From NCBI GenBank assembly GCA_041389525.1, contig JAWKRR010000003.1:186001-250000 (forward strand): a stretch of DNA of 64,000 bases, in the 5' to 3' direction. The notes under the pieces were generated by a model that searched no databases, was not told the origin of the DNA, and was given only the letters and a program-made list of their open reading frames with translations. The stretch comes from JACKFB01 sp041389525. GTDB taxonomy: Bacteria; Myxococcota_A; UBA9042; PHBI01; JACKFB01. Positions 19,210 to 26,521 of the stretch are shown one piece after another. The first letter of the stretch is position 1. Each line of letters opens with the position of its first letter. A program made the translations under genes and the position numbers.

Positions 19210-20105
19210 GCGGCGGGCGCATCGTCGCGGCGGTCCTGGCACCGCACCCGCCCCATCTGGTCTACGCGGAGAACCCCCCGCAGAACGAGCCGCGGGCGGA
19301 GTGCGGCTGGGAAGCGCTGCGCATGGGCTACGAGCGGCTGCGCAGGGACCTCGAGCCGCTACAGCCCGAGGTGCTGGTGGTGCTCTCGCCGCACTGGCAG
19401 ACCTATATCGGCACGCACTTTCTCGGCGTAGAGCACTTCGAGTCCCTGTCGGTAGACCCGGTCTTCCCGAACCTCTTTCGCTATCGGTACGCCCTGGACG
19501 TGGACGTCGCGCTGGCCGAGGCCATCTGCGAGCGCGCGGCCGGCGCCGGCCTGGTCACCAAGATGATGCGCAACCCAGATTTCCGCGTGGATTATGGGAC
19601 CATCGTGTCGTGCCACATGACGCGGCCGGGCTGGGACCTGCCCATCGTCGGCATCTCGTCGTGCCGCTCCAACGCCTACTACGGCGCCGACGTCATGCAG
19701 GAGCAGGCGCTGGCGCTGGGGCGGGCGACGCGGGAGGCCATCGAGGCGTCGGGCAAGCGCTGCGTGCTGCTGGCGTCGAACTCCCTGAGCCACCGGCACT
19801 TCACCACCGAGCCGGCCATCCCCGAGGACATGAGCCAGGAGCGGATCACCAGCCACGCGCAGTACCTGTGGGACATGCACGTGCTGGACCTGATCCGGCG
19901 CGGGCGGACGCGCGAGCTGTGGTCGCAGATGCGCGAGCTGGTCGAGCAGGCCGTCGCCGAGGCCGACGCGGGCGCGCTGAGCTGGCTCTTGGCGGCCACC
20001 GAATTCCCTGACGCCGCCTGCGAGATCTACGCGTACGGGACGGTCATCGGCACCGGCAACGCGGTGGCCGCTTGGCTAGATCCCCGGCCCGGAGCCGCAC
20101 CGTGA
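19206..20105 (+). CDS. 2-Aminophenol-type extradiol dioxygenase, catalytic beta subunit (LigB class III)
   Basis: 299-residue class III ring-cleavage dioxygenase. Metal ligands align with AmnB of 2-aminophenol 1,6-dioxygenase: His14 in LAPHPPHLVY, His63 in LSPHW and Glu252 in VAEADAGALSW. Other matching segments are MMRNPDFRVDYGTIV, VGISSCRSNAYY and LLASNSLSHRHF. GTG 19206 forms a GTGA overlap with the dehydrogenase stop, and its own stop overlaps the alpha-subunit start the same way. Expected reaction: O2-dependent cleavage beside the amino group of an aminophenol, giving an aminomuconic semialdehyde. The exact substrate is not certain. Confidence 0.85.
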   Translation: MSGGRIVAAVLAPHPPHLVYAENPPQNEPRAECGWEALRMGYERLRRDLEPLQPEVLVVLSPHWQTYIGTHFLGVEHFESLSVDPVFPNLFRYRYALDVDVALAEAICERAAGAGLVTKMMRNPDFRVDYGTIVSCHMTRPGWDLPIVGISSCRSNAYYGADVMQEQALALGRATREAIEASGKRCVLLASNSLSHRHFTTEPAIPEDMSQERITSHAQYLWDMHVLDLIRRGRTRELWSQMRELVEQAVAEADAGALSWLLAATEFPDAACEIYAYGTVIGTGNAVAAWLDPRPGAAP

Positions 20106-20776
20106 GCGCGCCGACCGCCTCGAACGTCGTCCTGGGCCTCATCGTGCCGGGCGTGCCGCACCCGCTGCTCTGCCCCGACAAGAGCCCGGGCTACCAGGCC
20201 CTGCGCGACGCCTACGAGCGGGCGGCTGCCCAAATCGCCCAGCTCGCCCCTGATCTCTTGCTGGTCTACGCGACCCAGTGGCCCAGCGTCATCGGCCACC
20301 AGATCCAGGCGCGGCCGGTGGCCGAGTGGACGCACACCGACGAGCTCTTCCACGACCTGGGCTCGATCCCCTACCGCTTCGAGATGGACGCGCCCTACGC
20401 TGCAGCCTTCCGCGACGCGGCCCTCGCCCGCGGCCTGCACGCGCGGACCGTCGACTACCACGGCTTCCCCATCGACACCGGGTCGGTCGTGGCGCTGAGC
20501 CTCCTCGACCCGGAGCGGCGCGTGCCGGCCTGCATCGTCTCCTCCAACGTCTACGCCGACCGCGCGGAGACGGTCGTCTTGGCCAAGTCCGCCGCGGACG
20601 CGCTGCGGGCTCAGGGAAAGCGGGCCGTGGCCGTGATGGTCATGACCCTGTCCAACCGCCTCTTCACCGACTTCATCGACCCAAAAGACGACCGCATCCA
20701 CTCGGCCAAAGACGACGAGTACAACCGCAAGCTGCTCGAGCTTCTGGGCGACGGGCGCCTGGAGGACGCGGCGCAG

Positions 20777-20784
20777 CTCGCGCG
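20777..20784 (+). other. Frameshift site in the dioxygenase alpha-RidA gene
   Basis: Upstream coding is in frame with codon starts at 20777 and 20780; recognisable homologous coding downstream is in frame with 20784. The switch lies in a CTCGCGCGAG context, where loss of one CG dinucleotide is the simplest explanation. Confidence 0.7.
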
Positions 20785-20852
20785 AGATCCACAGGCAGAT
20801 CCGGGTCAAGAAGGTCGTCAGCTTCAAGCCATTCTGGTTTCTGTCGGCCCTG

Positions 20853-21506
20853 ATGGGGGCTCACAACCGCTACCGGGGCGAGGTGCTGGCCTACGCGCCC
20901 GTGCACGGTGCTGGGGCCGCGGTGGTGAGCTTGGTGCCGTCGGAAGATGGCGTCGGGATCAAGGAGTTCGACGAGGACGACGTCGAGCGCTTCGGCGGCG
21001 ACCGCGAGGTGCTGGCGTCGGCGCCCGTGACGGCAGCGGTGGCGACAAGCCAGGCCGAGATCCTGCCGCTGCCTACGCCCGAGACGGCCATCCACGCCGC
21101 CACCGCGCCGCGCCCCGTCGGCGCCTACCCCCACGCGCGCCGGGTTGGCGACATGCTCTACCTGTCCGGCATCGGCCCCCGCGACCCCGCCGACGACAGC
21201 ATCCCCGGCGGACCGATCCGCGACGCCAGCGGCGCGCCGCGCGACTACGACATCGAGGCCCAGACCGAGGCCGTCATCGCCAACGTCCGCCGCGTGCTCG
21301 AGGCCGCCGGCTCCAGCCTCGACCGCGTGGTCGACGTCACCGCCTTCCTCGTCGACATGGACCGCGACTTCGCGGGCTACAACGCCGTCTACGCCCGCCA
21401 CTTCACGACCGTCGGCGCCACCCGCACCACGGTCGCCGTCTCAGCCCTCCCCACGCCGATCGCCGTCGAGTTCAAGGTCACCGCCCTGGCCGGGAAGGCG
21501 CCGTGA
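20853..21506 (+). CDS. Downstream open frame of the interrupted gene: alpha-subunit C-terminus plus RidA domain
   Basis: As written, the largest intact piece of the fusion is 217 codons from ATG 20853. Residues 1-32 are the end of the dioxygenase alpha subunit, 33-82 an acidic linker and 83-217 a RidA/YjgF-family domain with the usual GAYPHA start, LYLSG strand and LPTPIAVEFKVTA end. RidA proteins are imine/enamine deaminases; the 2-aminomuconate deaminase of aminophenol pathways is a member. If translated alone the RidA domain could still fold, while the alpha subunit would be lost. The stop overlaps the KynB-like GTG (GTGA). Confidence 0.6.
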   Translation: MGAHNRYRGEVLAYAPVHGAGAAVVSLVPSEDGVGIKEFDEDDVERFGGDREVLASAPVTAAVATSQAEILPLPTPETAIHAATAPRPVGAYPHARRVGDMLYLSGIGPRDPADDSIPGGPIRDASGAPRDYDIEAQTEAVIANVRRVLEAAGSSLDRVVDVTAFLVDMDRDFAGYNAVYARHFTTVGATRTTVAVSALPTPIAVEFKVTALAGKAP

Positions 21507-22135
21507 CTCCGCCAAAACTGATCGATATCTCCCCGCAGATCGGCCCCGGCATCGCCGTCTGGCCGGGTGATGTGCCCTTCAGCCGTCAGGTCGCCCTCGA
21601 CCTCGACGCGGGCGCCCACCTGACGCTCTCGGCCATCACGACCACCCTGCACCTGGGCGCCCACGCCGACGCGCCCAACCACTACGCCCGCGGCGGCCAG
21701 GGCATCGGCGAGCGCCCGCTGGACACCTACTACGGCCTCTGCCAGGTCATGCGCGTCGCCGTCCCGCCGGGCGCCCGCATCCAGCCCGCCGACCTGCCCT
21801 CCCCCGTCACCGCCCCGCGCGTGCTGCTGCACACCGGCACCCAACCCGACGCCGACGCCTTCCCCACCGACTTCGCCAGCCTGTCTGTGGCCCTAGTCGA
21901 GGCCCTGGCGGCCGCGGGCGTTATACTCGTGGGCATCGACACGCCCTCGGTCGACCCCTTCGACGACAAGGTCCTCCACAGCCACCACGCCCTGGCCCGC
22001 CACGACATGGCCAACCTCGAGGGCCTGCGCCTCGCGCACGTGAGCCCCGGCCTCTACACCCTCATCGCCCTCCCCCTGGCGCTCACCGGCGCCGACGCCT
22101 CGCCGGTGCGCGCCGCGCTGGCCCCGCTCACCTAG
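21503..22135 (+). CDS. Cyclase-family metal hydrolase, kynurenine formamidase (KynB)-like
   Basis: 210 residues. The metal-binding signature LHLGAHADAPNHY matches the HxGxHxDxPxH pattern of the cyclase/KynB family, which also contains isatin hydrolase. LIDISPQIGPGIAVWPGD is the usual N-terminus, and GIDTPSVDPFDDKVLHSHHA supplies the later conserved part. GTG 21503 overlaps the RidA stop. The frame is open upstream through to 20102 only by chance. Formamidase or isatin-hydrolase-like amide opening would yield an aminoaromatic precursor for the dioxygenase in this operon; choosing between them needs biochemical data. Confidence 0.83.
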   Translation: MTPPKLIDISPQIGPGIAVWPGDVPFSRQVALDLDAGAHLTLSAITTTLHLGAHADAPNHYARGGQGIGERPLDTYYGLCQVMRVAVPPGARIQPADLPSPVTAPRVLLHTGTQPDADAFPTDFASLSVALVEALAAAGVILVGIDTPSVDPFDDKVLHSHHALARHDMANLEGLRLAHVSPGLYTLIALPLALTGADASPVRAALAPLT

Positions 22136-22150
22136 GCCGCCGGAGCCCCC

Positions 22151-22960
22151 ATGACCGACCTCATCGCCTCGCTCTTCCACGCGCTCTGGAACGCCTACAC
22201 CGACATCACGCCCCAGGCCGGCCGCATCCACCAGCGCCTCGCCGAGCGCGGCGAGTCCGTCGTCAACGACCACATCGCCCTGCGCACCTTCGACCTCGCC
22301 CCCATCGGCCTCGAGCGCATCGCCGCCCCCTTCCTCGCCATGGGCTACACCCAGACCGGCGCCTACCGTTTCGCCGAGAAGAAGCTGCGGGCGCGCTCCT
22401 ACAGCCACCCGTCGGGGAACTGGCCGCGGGTCTTCATCTCCGAGCTCATCACCGCCGAGTTCTCGCGCCCGCTCCAAGACGCCGCCCGCGCCCTCGCCGC
22501 CCAGGTCGACCCGGCCGCGGATCTGCGCGGCCTGCTGGTCGCCGCCCCCACCTGGAAGCCCGTCACCGCCTCGCTCTACGACGCCCTGCTCGCCGAATCC
22601 GAGTACGCCGGCTGGCTCGCCGCCTTCGGCATCCGCGCGAACCACTTCACCCTCTCGGTCAACGCCCTCACCACCTTCGCCGACCTCTCGGCGCTCAACA
22701 CCTGGCTGCTCGACGAGGGCTTCGCGCTCAACGACGCGGGCGGCGTGGTCAAGGGCGGCCCCCACGTGCTGCTCTCGCAGAGCTCCACCTGGGCCGATCG
22801 CGTCGACTGGACCTTCGCCGGCGGCGAGACCCGCACCATCCCGAGCTGCTACTACGAGTTCGCCATGCGCTACGTCGACTCCCAGACCGGCCAGCCCTTC
22901 GACGGCTTCGTCGAGGGCAGCGCCGACCGCATCTTCGAGTCGACCCACTCCGCGCGCTGA
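22151..22960 (+). CDS. DUF1338 family protein, 2-oxoadipate dioxygenase/decarboxylase (HglS)-like
   Basis: 269 residues. The family's 2-His-1-carboxylate metal site appears as His41 (VVNDHIALRTF), His165 (RANHFTLSVN) and Glu236 (CYYEFAMRYVD). HglS homologues convert 2-oxoadipate to 2-hydroxyglutarate with Fe(II) and O2. This is a short member compared with the ~450-residue E. coli YdcJ. It is last in the operon, 15 bases after the KynB-like gene. Because 2-aminomuconate degradation leads to 2-oxohexenedioate or 2-oxoadipate, it is a plausible terminal step, though the required reductase is not in the operon. Confidence 0.8.
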   Translation: MTDLIASLFHALWNAYTDITPQAGRIHQRLAERGESVVNDHIALRTFDLAPIGLERIAAPFLAMGYTQTGAYRFAEKKLRARSYSHPSGNWPRVFISELITAEFSRPLQDAARALAAQVDPAADLRGLLVAAPTWKPVTASLYDALLAESEYAGWLAAFGIRANHFTLSVNALTTFADLSALNTWLLDEGFALNDAGGVVKGGPHVLLSQSSTWADRVDWTFAGGETRTIPSCYYEFAMRYVDSQTGQPFDGFVEGSADRIFESTHSAR

Positions 22961-22963
22961 GGC

Positions 22964-22983
22964 GACCGCCCGCGCTGGCGGTC
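22964..22983 (+). terminator. GC-rich hairpin after the catabolic operon
   Basis: A perfect 7-bp stem (GACCGCC / GGCGGTC) with a 6-base loop begins four bases after the DUF1338 stop. There is no U-tract, so intrinsic termination is only probable. Confidence 0.4.
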
Positions 22984-22996
22984 CGCCCTTGTCACG

Positions 22997-23049
22997 CCAA
23001 GGTTCGGTGACTACAACGAGCGCCCGGCGTGGCGCCGGCGCAACCTTGG
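22997..23049 (+). promoter_or_regulatory. Structured leader overlapping the trxB ribosome-binding site
   Basis: Perfect 8-bp arms CCAAGGTT (22997-23004) and AACCTTGG (23042-23049) enclose a second GC-rich hairpin (GCGCCCGGCG / CGCCGGCGC with one bulge). The right arm includes the first bases of the likely ribosome site TTGGAGAG before ATG 23058, so folding could limit translation. No known riboswitch class is recognised. Confidence 0.4.
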
Positions 23050-23057
23050 AGAGACCG

Positions 23058-24017
23058 ATGCCCGAGACATCCGGCGAGTCGACCATTCACCCGATCATCA
23101 TCATCGGCTCGGGGCCTGCGGGTCTGACCGCCGCCATCTACGCCGCGCGGGCCAACTTGGCGCCGCTGGTCTTCGAGGGCATCCAGCCGGGCGGCCAGCT
23201 GACCATCACGACCGAGGTCGAGAATTTCCCAGGATTTCCCGAGGGGATCATGGGGCCCGAGCTGATGGAGACCATGCGCAAGCAGGCCCAGCGCTTCGGC
23301 AGCACGCACCTCTTCGAGCTTGTGGACAAGGTCGACCTGAGCCAGCGGCCCTTCCGCGTCTGGGTTGACGGCGTCGAGCACCGAAGCCACGCGCTGGTCA
23401 TCGCCACGGGCGCGTCGGCGCGCTGGCTGAACCTGCCCGAGGAGGCCCGCTACCAGGGCCGCGGCGTGTCGACCTGCGCCACCTGCGACGGGTTCTTCTA
23501 CCGCGGCAAGGAGATCTTCGTGGTCGGCGGCGGCGACTCGGCCATGGAGGAGGCGCACTTCCTCACGCGCTTCGCCTCGAAGGTGACGCTGGTGCACCGC
23601 CGCGACAGCTTCCGCGCCTCGAAGATCATGCAGCAGCGGGTCTTGGACAACCCCAAGATCTCGGTCCTCTGGAACAGCCACATCGTCGGCTACCTGGGCG
23701 ACGAGACGATCACCGGAGCGACCGTCGAGAACACCGTCACCGGCGAGCGCGTGGACATGCCTATCGACGGCATCTTCGTCGCCATCGGGCACATCCCGAA
23801 CACGGCCTTCCTCGGCGGCCAGATCCGCCTCGACGACCACGGCTACGTGCTGCTGGAGGGGCCGACGGGGACCAACGTCGAGGGCGTGTTCGCGTGCGGC
23901 GACGTGGCGGACACGCGCTACCGGCAGGCGATCACGGCGGCGGGGACGGGCTGTCAGGCCGCCATGGACGCCGAGAAGTGGCTCGAGGAGCAGGGGATCG
24001 AGTCCGGTGCCCACTGA
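23058..24017 (+). CDS. trxB: Thioredoxin reductase (TrxB type)
   Basis: 319-residue FAD/NADPH flavoprotein. FAD-binding GSGPAGLTAAIYAARANL is at the N-terminus, the redox-active CATC (Cys140/Cys143) lies in STCATCDGFF, NADPH-binding GGGDSAMEEAHFLTRF follows, and the terminal FAD motif is VFACGDVAD. The upstream in-frame GTG at 22989 is rejected in favour of ATG 23058, which follows TTGGAGAG. The Rieske gene start overlaps its 3' end by 11 bases, so the two are probably co-translated. Confidence 0.93.
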   Translation: MPETSGESTIHPIIIIGSGPAGLTAAIYAARANLAPLVFEGIQPGGQLTITTEVENFPGFPEGIMGPELMETMRKQAQRFGSTHLFELVDKVDLSQRPFRVWVDGVEHRSHALVIATGASARWLNLPEEARYQGRGVSTCATCDGFFYRGKEIFVVGGGDSAMEEAHFLTRFASKVTLVHRRDSFRASKIMQQRVLDNPKISVLWNSHIVGYLGDETITGATVENTVTGERVDMPIDGIFVAIGHIPNTAFLGGQIRLDDHGYVLLEGPTGTNVEGVFACGDVADTRYRQAITAAGTGCQAAMDAEKWLEEQGIESGAH

Positions 24018-24390
24018 CGAGCGGGACCGCACCAACCGGGCGGTCCGGGTGCCCCTCTCAGGGCTGGGCCCGGGCCGCACGCGCCTGTTCGAGTTCGAGC
24101 GGGACGGCGAGCACCTCACCGGCATCTTGCTGAACTCGAGCGGCGAGCCTCGCGCCTACGTCAACCGCTGCCCCCACGTCACCTACTCGCTGGACATGGG
24201 CGACGGCGACGTGATGGACAAGTCGCGGAAGTTCCTGCTCTGCCACTCCCACGGAGCGATGTTTCTGCCCGAGAGCGGCGAGTGTTTCTGGGGGCCGGCG
24301 GTCGGCAAGGCGCTGGAGGCGCTGCCCTGCGTGGTGGACGGCGACGCCGTGGTCGTCACCATCCCGCCCGAGCCCGAGGATTGGCCCTAG
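24007..24390 (+). CDS. Small Rieske [2Fe-2S] protein
   Basis: 127 residues with both Rieske cluster motifs: Cys55-Pro-His57 (NRCPHV) and Cys79-x2-His82 (CHSHGAMF), 21 residues apart, then the typical ESGECFWGPA segment. It resembles nitrite-reductase-small-subunit and ferredoxin-type Rieske proteins, here without a second domain or signal peptide. GTG 24007 lies inside the end of trxB. It probably carries electrons to or from an oxygenase or reductase; coupling to the upstream ring-cleavage operon is possible but speculative. Confidence 0.85.
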   Translation: MPTDERDRTNRAVRVPLSGLGPGRTRLFEFERDGEHLTGILLNSSGEPRAYVNRCPHVTYSLDMGDGDVMDKSRKFLLCHSHGAMFLPESGECFWGPAVGKALEALPCVVDGDAVVVTIPPEPEDWP

Positions 24391-24397
24391 CCTAGTA

Positions 24398-24417
24398 GAG
24401 CCCGAACCAATGGGCTC
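24398..24417 (+). terminator. Possible hairpin after the Rieske gene
   Basis: 6-bp stem GAGCCC / GGGCTC with an 8-base loop, starting eight bases after the stop codon; no U-run follows. Confidence 0.35.
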
Positions 24418-25415
24418 GCGCAAAGACGCCAAGGCGTCAAGCTCACCGAGGTGGTCGTCATTCCTCAGCTCGCATGACGAGCCGGGTCATTCTCGCCTTG
24501 GTCGTGGACTCGCGGCTCGGCCGGCGCATCCTCAGACGAGCGTCAAGCTCACCGAGCAGGTCGTCATCCTCGCCGCATCGCCATGGGCGCAATGGCGATC
24601 TGGCCGTCAGCTCCACTCGCCTTCTTGGCGCCTTGGCGTCTTGGCGCGAACCAGAAGGCCCCGCAACTGAGCGTCCTGCCGAATCGAGCAGGATCTTGAC
24701 GTAGGGACGGGCGCGCGCCAGTCGCGCTCCGGCCGCTGGTCTGGGCCTCGCGCAAAGACGCCAAGCCGCAAGATCGCAGATGATTGGCACTGGTGGCTCT
24801 ACGCTCGAGGCCAATGACGAGCGGGCTCTCGCCTTGGTCGTGGACCGCGGCTCGGCCGGCGCATCCTCAGGACGAGCGTCGAGTCACCAGGTGGTCGTCA
24901 TTCCTCAGCCGCATCGCCAGCGGCGCAATGGCGATCTGGCCCGTCAGCTCCACTCGCCTTCTTGGCGCCTTGGCGTCTTGGCGCGAACCAGAAGGCCCCC
25001 GCAACCATGAGACAAGTCCTGCCAGAATCGAGCAGGATCTTGGACGTAGGGGACGGGCGCGCGCCAGGTCGCGCTCCGGCCGCTGGTCTGGGCCTCGCGC
25101 AAAGACGCCAAGCCGCAAAGATCGCAAGATGATTGGCACTGGTGGCTCTACGCTTCGAGGCCAATGACGAGCGGGTCATTCTCGCCTTGGTCGTGGACTC
25201 GCGGCTCGGCCGGCGCGTCATCAGGACGAGCGTCAAGCTCACCGAGGTGGTCGTCATTCCTCAGCTCGCATCGCCAGCGGCGCAATGACGAGCTGGCCCG
25301 TCAGATCCACTCGCGATCTTGGCGCCTTGGCGTCTTGGCGCGAACCAGAAGGCCCCCGCAACCATGAGACAAGTCCTGCCAGAATCGAGCAGGATCTTAG
25401 ACGTAGGGGACTCAC
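24410..25415. repeat. Three degenerate ~350-bp tandem repeats
   Basis: A non-coding block between the Rieske gene and the pseudouridine synthase. A landmark segment (CTTGGCGCCTTGGCGTCTTG and what follows) recurs at 24624, 24961 and 25318, giving periods of 337 and 357. Each copy also has a GATTGGCACTGGTGGCTCTA or TCGTGGACTCGCGGCTCGGC segment and a CAAAGACGCCAAG boundary. Copies differ mostly by single-base indels. A stretch of about 40 bases (around 24707-24752 and 25057-25102) nearly matches 25580-25616 inside the pseudouridine synthase gene. Short open frames here are inconsistent between copies, so I call no gene. Confidence 0.85.
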
Positions 25416-25424
25416 GGACTGGCC

Positions 25425-26336
25425 CTACCGCCTCTTGCGGCGGCCCGGCTTCTTGGGAGGCCGCTGCCGCGAACCTGCGCCGCCGCGGGGCTTGCTGGGG
25501 CCTCCCTTGGCCGGTCGGCCGCTGGTCGAGGCCGACGCGTCCGCGCGGGCCGGCCCCCCTCGCTTGGCCTTGGGCGCGCGCCGGGTCGCGCTCCGGCCGC
25601 TGGTCTCGGCCTCGCCGGTCGAGTGCGCGATGAGCCGGCCGAGCGCATCAAGCTCGGCCTCGGTGAGATTTCGCCAGTCGCCATCGGGCAATCCGGCCAG
25701 CGTGATGTTCATGATGCGGGTGCGCTCGAGCCTCACGACGCCGTAACCGAAATGCTCGCACATGCGCCGGATCTGCCGGTTCAGGCCCTGCACCAGCACG
25801 ATGCGGAACACAAACTCGCTCAGCGCCTCGACGAGGCACCGCTTGGTGCGCGTGCCCAGCATCGGCACGCCCGCCGCCATCCCGGCGATGAAGGCCTCGG
25901 TGATCGGCCGGTCCACCGTGACCACGTACTCTTTCTCGTGTTCGTTCCCGGCGCGCAGGATGCGGTTGACGATGTCCCCGTCGTTGGTCAGGAAGATCAG
26001 CCCCTGCGAGTCCTTGTCGAGGCGCCCGACCGGGAAGAGCCGCACCGGGTGGTTCACGTAGCGGACGATGTTGTCGCGCTCGCTCTGCTCGGTGGTGCTG
26101 ACGATGCCGACGGGCTTGTTCAGCGCGATGAGCACGATCTCGTCGGCGTGGCGCGGCTCGATGGTCTGCCCGTTGACCCGGACGAGGTCGCCGGCGCCGA
26201 CCTGGTCGCCGATGCGGGCGCGGCGGCCGTTGATCAGCACGGCCCCGTCCTCGATGAAGCGGTCGGCCTCGCGGCGCGAGCAGATGCCGCTCTCGCTGAT
26301 GTACTTGTTGAGGCGCAGCGTGCGCTTGCCGAACAT
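25425..26336 (-). CDS. rluF: RsuA/RluF-family pseudouridine synthase
   Basis: 303 residues. N-terminal S4 domain (LRLNKYISESGICSRREAD, residues 7-55), then the catalytic domain with the Asp motif PVGRLDKDSQGLIFLTNDGD and the RluF-type GLNRQIRRMCEHFGYGV. It is expected to modify 23S rRNA (RluF target U2604), though the RsuA/RluB/RluE subgroup cannot be fully separated by eye. The last ~65 residues are a basic Arg/Lys/Pro/Gly tail ending PPKKPGRRKRR. The 3' part shares ~40 bases with the adjacent tandem repeats. Confidence 0.88.
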   Translation of the reverse strand: MFGKRTLRLNKYISESGICSRREADRFIEDGAVLINGRRARIGDQVGAGDLVRVNGQTIEPRHADEIVLIALNKPVGIVSTTEQSERDNIVRYVNHPVRLFPVGRLDKDSQGLIFLTNDGDIVNRILRAGNEHEKEYVVTVDRPITEAFIAGMAAGVPMLGTRTKRCLVEALSEFVFRIVLVQGLNRQIRRMCEHFGYGVVRLERTRIMNITLAGLPDGDWRNLTEAELDALGRLIAHSTGEAETSGRSATRRAPKAKRGGPARADASASTSGRPAKGGPSKPRGGAGSRQRPPKKPGRRKRR

Positions 26337-26358
26337 CGCGCTCCTCGCGACCGGCCGG

Positions 26359-26521
26359 TTAGGAGTTGGCCCAAAATAAACACGTCATCTTCGCGGCGGA
26401 TCCATCCCCATCAACGCGTCCTCGAAACCTCGGAGTATCCAGATACACCTTCGGGTTCGCGAACGCGTTGATGGGGCGTCTCCTTGCGCCGATGCCGCAT
26501 TTATTCTGGGCCAACTCCTTA
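26359..26521. repeat. 163-bp near-palindrome, MITE- or REP-like element
   Basis: Outer arms 26359-26380 and 26500-26521 are inverted repeats matching at 20 of 22 positions. Inner arms 26406-26419 (CCCCATCAACGCGT) and 26463-26476 are a perfect 14-base inverted repeat, and a central GTATC-CA-GATAC stem lies at 26434-26445. The element fills the gap between the GMC oxidoreductase stop and the pseudouridine synthase start; its right end supplies the GMC stop codon (26519-26521). Confidence 0.7.

Larger units (their letters stand above)
20102..21506 (+). pseudogene. Dioxygenase alpha subunit fused to RidA (aminomuconate-deaminase-like), interrupted by a frameshift
   Basis: The N-terminal part (GTG 20102, frame ending near 20783) reads as the non-catalytic alpha subunit: LIVPGVPHPLLCPDKSPGY, YATQWPSVIGHQIQ, IVSSNVYADRAET, MTLSNRLFTDFID. 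The family C-terminus then continues in another frame from about 20781 (REIHRQIRVKKVVSFKPFW, MGAHNRYRGEVLAYAPVHG, GAAVVSLVP) and runs without a stop through a ~50-residue linker into a complete RidA domain (VGAYPHARRVGDMLYLSGI ... LPTPIAVEFKV) ending at 21506. Restoring one CG pair in the CGCG run at 20779-20784 would join the frames as QLAREIHRQ. Either the gene is broken or the sequence has a 2-base error. RidA fits 2-aminomuconate deamination, the step after the dehydrogenase. Confidence 0.75.

Noticed and set aside
20072..22135. A single 687-codon open frame joining the dioxygenase alpha N-terminus to the KynB-like protein
   Set aside because: The middle (about 20785-21503) has no homology in this frame, while the real alpha C-terminus and RidA lie in another frame; the open frame is a GC effect.
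23042..23060. Known riboswitch upstream of trxB
   Set aside because: Only a hairpin is seen; no recognisable aptamer core.
24410..25415. Short open frames in the tandem repeat block as small proteins
   Set aside because: Frames shift between copies and the sequence is not conserved at protein level.
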